In this document: positions 58,556 to 64,000 of the stretch, one piece after another
Numbering within the stretch: the first letter of the stretch is position 1
Layout: each line of letters starts with the position of its first letter
Assembly (NCBI RefSeq): GCF_017874715.1
Contig: NZ_JAGGLR010000009.1
Location: 310,001 to 374,000, forward strand
Origin: Streptomyces iranensis
GTDB lineage: Bacteria > Actinomycetota > Actinomycetes > Streptomycetales > Streptomycetaceae
Direction: 5' to 3'
DNA: 64,000 bases
Translations under genes and position numbers: made by a program
The notes under the pieces: generated by a model
The model's input: only the letters and a program-made list of their open reading frames with translations
Databases searched by the model: none
What the model was told of the DNA's origin: nothing

Positions 58556-59599
58556 TCAGCCAGGGGCGGGTCCGGTGGACTCGCGGACGACCAGCCGCGG
58601 CCGGTCGTCGAGCGCCGCCTCCTCGACGTCCTCGCCGCAGCGTGCGAGGAGCAGCCGGGCGGCGGCCGCGCCGACCCGCTGCACCTGCTGGTCCACCGTG
58701 GTCAGCCGGGGGTGCAGCCAGCGGCCGAGCGGCAGGTTGTCGTAGCCGACGACCGACAGATCGTCGGGGACGCGCAGCCCGGCGCGCTGGGCCGCGCCGA
58801 TACCGCACATCGCCATGGAGTCGTTGGCGTAGACGATCGCGGTGGCGCGGTCGGCGGCGTCCAGCAGGGCCTCGGTGGCGGCGACGGCGGACACTTCGGT
58901 GAAATCGGTGTGCAGGACCGCGTAGGGCCGCAGGCCCGCCTGCCGGAGGGCGGTCTCGAAGACCCCGCCGCGCAGCCGGGTGTGCCTCAGGTCGGCGGGG
59001 CCCGCCACATAGGCGATCCGCCGGTGTCCGAGCCCGAGCAGGTGGCGGACGACCTCCTCGACGGCGGCGTCCTGGTGGCCGAGGCCGACGCGCGGCACGG
59101 CGGCGGCCCGGTCGGGGGGACCGAGCAGCACGGCGGGCAGGCCGAGGCGGGCCAGCAGGGCGGGGCGCGGGTCGTCGGCGCGGGCGTCGGTGAGGACGGC
59201 GCCGTCGACGCGGCCCTCGGCAGCGAGCCGTTTGTAGAGGGCGTTCTCCTCCTGGGCCCCGGCCACCAGGTGCAGCAGCAGACCGTAGCCGCGCGGGGCC
59301 AGTTCGCCCTCGATGCCGGTGATCAGCTCGCTGAAGTGCGGGTCCGCGCCGAGCACATCGGTGGGGCGCCGGACGACGAGGGCGAGGGTACGGGTGCGGG
59401 CGCTGCGCAGGGCGGCGGCGGACGCGCTCGGCGACCAGCCGAGTTCTGTCGCGGTGTCCAGGATGCGCTGCCGGGTGGCCTCCGACAGCCGGCCCTTGTC
59501 GTTGAACGCCTGGGACACGGCGGCGGTGGACACCCCGGCGGCGGCCGCCACCTGTTTGATGGTGGGGCGCCGTCCGGGTTTCGCGGCGGTCGTGCTCAC
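58556..59599 (-). CDS. LacI-family transcriptional regulator
   Basis: A 347-residue LacI/GalR repressor. The DNA-binding headpiece is TIKQVAAAAGVSTAAVSQAF, with the hinge helix region SPSASAAALRSARTRTLALV. The periplasmic-binding-like sensor domain has GRVDGAVLTDARADD, HRRIAYVAGP and DLSVVGYDNLPLG. It should sense a sugar and control the surrounding transport and hydrolase genes. GTG 59599 overlaps the stop of the upstream permease gene (GTGA), so the regulator is made from the transport operon itself and forms a feedback loop. Confidence 0.93.
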   Translation of the reverse strand: MSTTAAKPGRRPTIKQVAAAAGVSTAAVSQAFNDKGRLSEATRQRILDTATELGWSPSASAAALRSARTRTLALVVRRPTDVLGADPHFSELITGIEGELAPRGYGLLLHLVAGAQEENALYKRLAAEGRVDGAVLTDARADDPRPALLARLGLPAVLLGPPDRAAAVPRVGLGHQDAAVEEVVRHLLGLGHRRIAYVAGPADLRHTRLRGGVFETALRQAGLRPYAVLHTDFTEVSAVAATEALLDAADRATAIVYANDSMAMCGIGAAQRAGLRVPDDLSVVGYDNLPLGRWLHPRLTTVDQQVQRVGAAAARLLLARCGEDVEEAALDDRPRLVVRESTGPAPG

Positions 59600-60423
59600 G
59601 CCTTGACCGCCCCGTTGATGAGCGCCTGCTGCATGCGCTTCTGGAGCACCGTGTAGACGACCCATACGGGGATCAGGGTCAGGACGGTACCGGCGGTGAG
59701 GACACCGTAGTCGGTGCCGGTGATGGCCTTCAGGGTGGGCAGGGCCACCTGCACGGTGCGCTGCTCGGGGTCGGGGCCGATGATGATCAGCGAGTACAGG
59801 TACTCGTTCCAGAAGGTGAGGAAGTTCAGCAGGAGCACGGTGGCGATGCCGGGCAGGCACATCGGTATGTAGATGTGGCGCAGCACCGTGTAGGTGGACG
59901 CCCCGTCCATCCGGGCAGCCTCCTCCATCTCCCTGGGGATGGTCCGCATGAACTGCACCAGGATCACCACCGACAGCGGCATCGCCGTCGCGGGCAGGAA
60001 GAAGACCATGAACAGCCGGGTGTGGAACAGCCCGGTGGCGGCGGCGAGCAGGAAGGTGGGGAAGAGCGCCGCGAACGTGGGGATCAGGAAGCCCAGCGAG
60101 AAGACCTTCTCCATCGCCGAGGCGAGCCGTCCCGTCGAGCGGGCGAGCGCGAACGCCGCGGGCAGCGCCAGCAGCAGGGTCAGCGCCAGGGCGAGGACCG
60201 TCACCAGGGCGGAGTTGACGACGGCCGTGCCCAGGTCGGCGCTGTCGTAGGCGGTACGGAAGTTGCCGAAGCCGAACGACTCGGGCAGTGCGAAGGGATG
60301 GGCGAAGATCTCCTCGTTGCTCTTGAACGCGGAGGCGAGGAAGTAGTAGAGCGGCACGATCAGCAGTACCGCGTAGGTCCACACCAGGATGTGTGCGGGC
60401 AGCCAGCGCTTGCCGAGTTTCAT
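59596..60423 (-). CDS. Carbohydrate ABC transporter permease (MalG type)
   Basis: A 275-residue CUT1 permease. The first helix is ILVWTYAVLLIVPLYYFLAS. The EAA loop is EMEEAARMDGASTYTVLRHI, and the C-terminus ends with VVYTVLQKRMQQALINGAVKA. With the preceding permease and binding protein it forms an oligosaccharide importer. The ATG at 60423 lies 17 bp after the upstream permease stop. No ATPase is encoded nearby, as usual for Streptomyces sugar systems that share MsiK. Confidence 0.93.
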   Translation of the reverse strand: MKLGKRWLPAHILVWTYAVLLIVPLYYFLASAFKSNEEIFAHPFALPESFGFGNFRTAYDSADLGTAVVNSALVTVLALALTLLLALPAAFALARSTGRLASAMEKVFSLGFLIPTFAALFPTFLLAAATGLFHTRLFMVFFLPATAMPLSVVILVQFMRTIPREMEEAARMDGASTYTVLRHIYIPMCLPGIATVLLLNFLTFWNEYLYSLIIIGPDPEQRTVQVALPTLKAITGTDYGVLTAGTVLTLIPVWVVYTVLQKRMQQALINGAVKA

Positions 60424-60440
60424 GGTGAGCCGCCTTACGA

Positions 60441-61379
60441 TCAGTAGTTCTGGCGGAATGCGCGGCGGATGGCGAGCAGCCCGACGAGCCCGGCCAGGAA
60501 GAGGATGACGCCGACGGTCTGGCTGTAGCCCAGGTCGGCCGCGATGAACGCCTTCTGGTAGACGAGGAACGACAGCGTCGTGGACGAGCTGCCGGGGCCG
60601 CCCTGGGTGAGCAGCAGCACGTGCTGTGCCGAGCCGAAGAGGGTCCACAGGAACTGCAGCATGGTGACGACGCCGACGTAGTCGCGGATCACGGGGAAGT
60701 GGATGCGCCACATGGTCCGCCAGTGCCCGGCCCCGTCCAGTTGGGCCGCCTCGCCGAGGTCGTCGGGGACGCTGTCGAGCCGGGCGGCGAACAGGACGGC
60801 GGTGAAGCCGATCCCGCTCCACACGTCCAGGGCGATGAGACAGGCCAGGGCCGTGGACGGCGAGGCGAGCCAGGCGTCGGTGAGCGAACCGAGCCCCACC
60901 GACTGGAGCGCGCCGTTGGCCAGCCCGTCCGGGGACAGCGCCGCGTAGAACACCATGGCCTTGGCGGGGGTGGAGATCAGGCCGGGGATGAACAGCAGAT
61001 AGCGGATCACCCGGTGTCCGGGGGGCTTCTGCGCCACGTAGTAGCCCAGCATGTAGGCGCATACGATCATGATCGGCAGCGCCACCGCCAGCTGGACGGC
61101 GGTGTTGCGCATCGCGTCCCAGAAGACGGGGTCGTCCAGGACGGTGCGGACGTTGCCGAGCCCGGCGAACGACACCGGCTGGAGCATCCCCGGCCAGTGC
61201 AGGGCGGCGATCACGAAGATGGCGATCACCGGGCCGATCATGAAGACCGCGTACCAGATCAGCGCCGGGATGGCGAGGATCGTGCCGCCCTGCCGGGGTG
61301 TGCCGATACGGCCTGTGGCGGCGGGCGGGGCGGGGTGGCGGATCGCGGCCCCGCCCGGGGGCGACGTCAGCGTCGTCAT
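60441..61379 (-). CDS. Carbohydrate ABC transporter permease (MalF/UgpA type)
   Basis: A 312-residue CUT1 permease. The cytoplasmic start (about 33 residues) is Pro/Gly-rich; the first helix is ILAIPALIWYAVFMIGPVI. The EAA loop is LGEAAQLDGAGHWRTMWRI. VLLLTQGGPGSSSTTLSFLV is the conserved TQGGP region of this class. It is the second gene of the operon; the binding-protein stop is 52 bp upstream. Confidence 0.93.
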   Translation of the reverse strand: MTTLTSPPGGAAIRHPAPPAATGRIGTPRQGGTILAIPALIWYAVFMIGPVIAIFVIAALHWPGMLQPVSFAGLGNVRTVLDDPVFWDAMRNTAVQLAVALPIMIVCAYMLGYYVAQKPPGHRVIRYLLFIPGLISTPAKAMVFYAALSPDGLANGALQSVGLGSLTDAWLASPSTALACLIALDVWSGIGFTAVLFAARLDSVPDDLGEAAQLDGAGHWRTMWRIHFPVIRDYVGVVTMLQFLWTLFGSAQHVLLLTQGGPGSSSTTLSFLVYQKAFIAADLGYSQTVGVILFLAGLVGLLAIRRAFRQNY

Positions 61380-61431
61380 GAGGTGGCTCCCGTGGAGTCG
61401 GGCTCGGGATATGAGCGAACGGGCGGGCGGT

Positions 61432-62721
61432 TCACGCGGAGCGGTACGCGGTCTCGAGCGCGGCGCGGACCTTCGCGGCGCTGGTGCCGCGGGTGAAGGA
61501 GGTGCTGGTCGCAGTGATCAGCGGCTGGGCGGCGGCGGGCGGGACGTACACATCGGGCAGCAGCGCCTGGCTCACCGTCGAGCCCAGCCGCTGGGCCGCG
61601 GCGACCAGCGGGAAATCGGTGCTGAGAGTGTCGGAGCGCAGCGCCATGTCGCGGCCGCTCTCCTTGATGAACCGGGCGACGGTGTCGGGCCGGTACATGA
61701 AGCGCAGGAACTTCTCGACGGCGTCGATCTTCTCGGTGCCGTTCGGGCTGATCCAGAACCCGATCAGGGTGTAGGTGCGCAGGATGGTGGGCTTGTCGTG
61801 CGCGGCACCGTCGGCCAGCGGCCACCCGCCGACCTCGGTGTGCCGGGCCACCTTCGGCGGCACCTTGGCCAGCGCCGAGGACATCGCCGACTCGATCGCC
61901 GCGGCCTCCGTGTTGAACTGCGTGGTCATCGAGTCCGAGGTGAGGCCCTGGGCCTTGTCGGCGAAGACGCCCGCGTCGCGCAGTGTCACGAAGTACTCGA
62001 TGCCCTCCCGGGCGCCCTTGGCTCCGAAGTCCCCCGTGGAGTAGGCGTGCCGGGCCTCGTCCTCGGTGAGGAAGGTCTGGATGATCTGGGCGAGCAGCTT
62101 CTGCCCGGTCCAGTCGTTGCCACCGACGGTCACGGGCGCGATCCCCTTGGCGCGCAGCTTGCGGGCCGCGGCGATCAGTTCGTCGCCCGTGGTGGGTATC
62201 GCGTCGACGCCCGCCCGGTCCAGCAGGGCCCGGTTGTAGGCGATCGGCCAGTTGGTGGCGAAGTAGGGGAAGGCCCGCACCCTGCCCTTGGCGTCGGTCC
62301 ACTCGGCGAGCGCCTGCGGGAGCACCCGCGTCCGCAGCCCCCAGTCGTCCAGATAGCCCTTGACGTCGACCGTGGCGCCGACGTCCGTCCACGCCAGTGT
62401 CTTGTCGTAGAGGTTGACCATGACGACGTCCGGCTCCTTGCGGGCCAGCCGCGAGGTCTCGTAGACCTGCGCGAGGTCGTCGCCGTTGATGAGGTTATTG
62501 ACCTTGAGTCCCGGATTCTCCTTGCGGAACCGGTCGAGGGCCACGAGGTAGGTGGGCGATCCCGGCGCGGTGGTGCCCAGCTGGCTGTGCACAACGAGCG
62601 TATCGGGATCGGAGTCCGCCCCGGTGAGCGCGGAGCAGGCGGAAAGGCCGGGCAGGACGGTCGCGGCGGCGAGGCCGGAACCGGCGGCGAGGAAGCCGCG
62701 CCGAGTCAGCGGTGAGTGCAC
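61432..62721 (-). CDS. Sugar ABC transporter substrate-binding lipoprotein
   Basis: A 429-residue solute-binding protein (family 1). The start VHSPLTRRGFLAAGSGLAAA has a twin-arginine motif, and LSAC is the lipobox, so it is probably a Tat-exported lipoprotein. The mature part has FPYFATNWPIAYNRALLDRAG and PVTVGGNDWTGQKLLAQII, typical of cello- or oligosaccharide-binding proteins. I chose GTG 62721 because GGAG lies nine nt upstream; TTG 62736 would be the longer alternative without a good ribosome site. It is the first gene of the 52-62.7 kb utilisation locus; the promoter at 62784-62812 precedes it. Confidence 0.9.
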   Translation of the reverse strand: MHSPLTRRGFLAAGSGLAAATVLPGLSACSALTGADSDPDTLVVHSQLGTTAPGSPTYLVALDRFRKENPGLKVNNLINGDDLAQVYETSRLARKEPDVVMVNLYDKTLAWTDVGATVDVKGYLDDWGLRTRVLPQALAEWTDAKGRVRAFPYFATNWPIAYNRALLDRAGVDAIPTTGDELIAAARKLRAKGIAPVTVGGNDWTGQKLLAQIIQTFLTEDEARHAYSTGDFGAKGAREGIEYFVTLRDAGVFADKAQGLTSDSMTTQFNTEAAAIESAMSSALAKVPPKVARHTEVGGWPLADGAAHDKPTILRTYTLIGFWISPNGTEKIDAVEKFLRFMYRPDTVARFIKESGRDMALRSDTLSTDFPLVAAAQRLGSTVSQALLPDVYVPPAAAQPLITATSTSFTRGTSAAKVRAALETAYRSA

Positions 62722-62742
62722 TGCGGGGGTCTCCAACCAGGC

Positions 62743-62760
62743 GGTTAACGAGTGGTTAAT
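62743..62760 (-). promoter_or_regulatory. Direct repeat GGTTAAC/GGTTAAT, candidate LacI-type operator
   Basis: GGTTAAC (62743-62749) and GGTTAAT (62754-62760) repeat with an 11-bp period, one helical turn, between the promoter and the start of the binding-protein gene. It is AT-rich against its surroundings. The position just downstream of the -10 suits repression by the LacI regulator encoded in the operon. Confidence 0.45.
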
Positions 62761-62783
62761 CGATCTACCTCGAGGGTGTGAGG

Positions 62784-62812
62784 AATGTAGGAGCCACTTC
62801 GCCTCTGGTCAA
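62784..62812 (-). promoter_or_regulatory. Vegetative-type promoter of the glycan utilisation operon
   Basis: On the minus strand: TTGACC (62807-62812), a 17-nt spacer and TACATT (62784-62789). It is one of the best HrdB-type matches in the window and points to the binding-protein gene starting at 62721. Confidence 0.65.
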
Positions 62813-62839
62813 GCCCTTGCCGGGGCCCAAAACACATCG

Positions 62840-62886
62840 GACCCGCGGAACCCCATCCGCCGCGGAGAGCGGATGGGGTGCGGGTC
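62840..62886 (-). terminator. Hairpin terminator downstream of the carboxylesterase
   Basis: Perfect 10-bp arms CCCCATCCGC (62851-62860) and GCGGATGGGG (62869-62878) with an eight-nt loop, extended by GACCCGC (62840-62846) and GCGGGTC (62880-62886) after an internal bulge. It lies between the esterase stop (62998) and the next promoter (62812). Confidence 0.7.
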
Positions 62887-62952
62887 GCGCGTGGTGGGGT
62901 TGGGTGCGGGTCGCGCGTGGTGCGGGTCGTCCGTGGTGCGGGTCGCGCGTGG
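62879..62952. repeat. Short tandem repeat after the carboxylesterase gene
   Basis: The 16-bp unit TGCGGGTCGCGCGTGG occurs at 62879, 62905 and 62937, with a one-base variant at 62921; the last three copies are directly adjacent. A degenerate copy follows to about 62975. The first copy overlaps the right flank of the terminator hairpin. Confidence 0.7.
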
Positions 62953-62997
62953 TGCGGTTGAGTGTGGGTCGCCCGCCATGGCGCGCCCGTGGTGGCG

Positions 62998-64000
62998 CTA
63001 TTCCCAGGCCAGCCGTACCTGGGCGCCGGGGTCCGCCACCTGCGTCCATGTCTCGGCGATGCGCATAGTCGTCCTGCGCACGCTGTCGTACGGCGGCCAG
63101 CCGGGGTCGCCCGTCCTCGCGAACCGGATCCAGGTGGAGTGGACACGGGAGGCGAGTTCGGCGGGCGGCTCGGCCGGGCCGAGGATCGCCTCGGGACCGT
63201 GCAGCCGCGCCGGCTCGGTGCGGTCGAACACGAACGGCAGCTCCATGACGTGCGAGGCGCCGAGCCGGCCGTCCAGCGCCTCCGACCGCCAGGCGAACTC
63301 GTAGACGTGGGTACGCGACGAGGGGTGCCGGGCGTGGGCGGTCGCGAGCCGCCGGGTGCCCACGCCGAACAGGGCGTCCGTCATGATGGCGGCCCGCAGC
63401 TCACCCGGGGACGCCCCGGGCCGCTCGCGGCGGTAGACCTCCACCAGTTTCCCGGGGGCGGGGTGGGAGCGGGCCGCCGTGGCGTGGACGTCCTCCTCGG
63501 TCGAGGACGTGAGGTGGCCCGACGGGGCCAGATAGAGGTTGCCCTCCTCGGCGGTCGTGCCGAGCAGCAGATCGATGCCCGCGCCACGTCCGGTGGCCAC
63601 GGCCTCGGCCGGCTGCTGGTCCAGGACGAGGCTGAACGCGCTCAGGCCGATCAGCGGGTCGAAGCGCCCATCGACCGTGAGATCGATCCCGGCGAGTTGA
63701 GGCATTGCCTCGACGAAGCGCTCGTCGGGGACCGACGCCAGCGCCTCCGCGGTCGCGGCGGTCCCCAGGACACGGGCCAGGGCCTGGGTGACCCGGCTCG
63801 CCTGGGCACGGCTGAACGCTCCCAGGCCGCTGCCGCTCTGGATGATCGCCCGCTGGAAGAGCCCCTCGGCCCGTGGGTCGGCCACCACCGCGCCCACGAT
63901 GGTGGCGCCCGCCGACTGGCCGAAGAGCGTCACCCGGGACGGGTCGCCCCCGAAGGCCGCGATGTTCTCCCCGACCCAGCGCAGCGCCGCGATCACATCC
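62998..64000 (-). CDS. Carboxylesterase/lipase (type B), N-terminus outside window
   Basis: The C-terminal 333 or so residues of a type B carboxylesterase. The nucleophile elbow is VTLFGQSAGATIVGAV with the catalytic Ser, preceded by WVGENIAAFGGDPSRV, the usual family block. The acidic residue is probably in LLLGTTAEEGNLYL and the His in LGASHVMELPFVF. It hydrolyses carboxylic esters; the cellular location and natural substrate cannot be told without the N-terminus. It ends at TAG 62998 and is followed by a repeat and a hairpin terminator. Confidence 0.88.
   Translation of the reverse strand, partial: DVIAALRWVGENIAAFGGDPSRVTLFGQSAGATIVGAVVADPRAEGLFQRAIIQSGSGLGAFSRAQASRVTQALARVLGTAATAEALASVPDERFVEAMPQLAGIDLTVDGRFDPLIGLSAFSLVLDQQPAEAVATGRGAGIDLLLGTTAEEGNLYLAPSGHLTSSTEEDVHATAARSHPAPGKLVEVYRRERPGASPGELRAAIMTDALFGVGTRRLATAHARHPSSRTHVYEFAWRSEALDGRLGASHVMELPFVFDRTEPARLHGPEAILGPAEPPAELASRVHSTWIRFARTGDPGWPPYDSVRRTTMRIAETWTQVADPGAQVRLAWE

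Overview
The window is chromosomal DNA from a Streptomyces-type actinomycete. Evidence: very high GC with strong third-position bias, frequent GTG and TTG starts behind GGAG-type ribosome sites, ATGA/GTGA start-stop overlaps inside operons, and typical families (conservon proteins, DUF574 methyltransferase, class F sortase, Tat-type sugar-binding lipoproteins). No tRNA, rRNA, CRISPR array, insertion sequence or prophage was recognised. Both edges cut genes: a GH4 glycosidase on the left and a carboxylesterase on the right.

Layout. (1) 1-4.8 kb, minus: a sugar uptake operon (binding protein, two permeases, PfkB kinase, GH4 glycosidase) behind a good promoter at 4748-4776. (2) 4.9-8.9 kb, minus: a conservon (sensor kinase-like CvnA, roadblock CvnB, DUF742 CvnC) with no CvnD GTPase. 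(3) 9.0-13.1 kb: divergent transporters, an OFA-family MFS carrier with a tiny partner protein (minus) and a DUF485 plus sodium:solute symporter pair (plus). (4) 13.1-15.2 kb, minus: ECF-type sigma factor with a coupled membrane protein, then a class F sortase and its probable substrate. (5) 15.4-18.1 kb: furA-katG. (6) 18.2-24.9 kb: a poly-gamma-glutamate-type operon (dual-HAMP membrane protein, PgsB, PgsC, NlpC/P60-like protein) with a divergent gene that may encode a distant PGA-hydrolase relative. (7) 25-30 kb: a large secreted protein resembling S8 peptidases without a visible catalytic core, a VC0807-type membrane protein and a DUF574 methyltransferase. (8) 29.9-36.9 kb, minus: a membrane-anchored periplasmic-binding-type protein, a frameshifted STAND-like ATPase, and an NLR-like helical-NACHT-LRR protein that is a candidate phage-defence gene.

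(9) 37.1-48.7 kb: TetR regulator, 7-TM protein, XRE regulator with ImmA/IrrE metallopeptidase, then a fused ketosynthase-ACP-alpha-oxoamine synthase with a coupled dehydratase/epimerase, a secreted amidase, a repeat-filled gap, and a cytochrome P450 with an altered ExxR motif. This resembles a small biosynthetic locus for an amino-ketone or lipid-like product. (10) 49.0-52.0 kb: an SsuABC/TauABC-like ABC importer. (11) 52.1-62.8 kb: a beta-glucan/mannan-type utilisation locus with binding protein, two permeases, LacI regulator, GH5-like, GH3 and secreted GH5 enzymes, behind a good promoter at 62784-62812.

The candidates for something undescribed are the KS-ACP-AOS locus, the NACHT-LRR/STAND/binding-protein group, and the PgsBC operon without PgsA. 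All functional statements are read from protein motifs and context; no database search was run.
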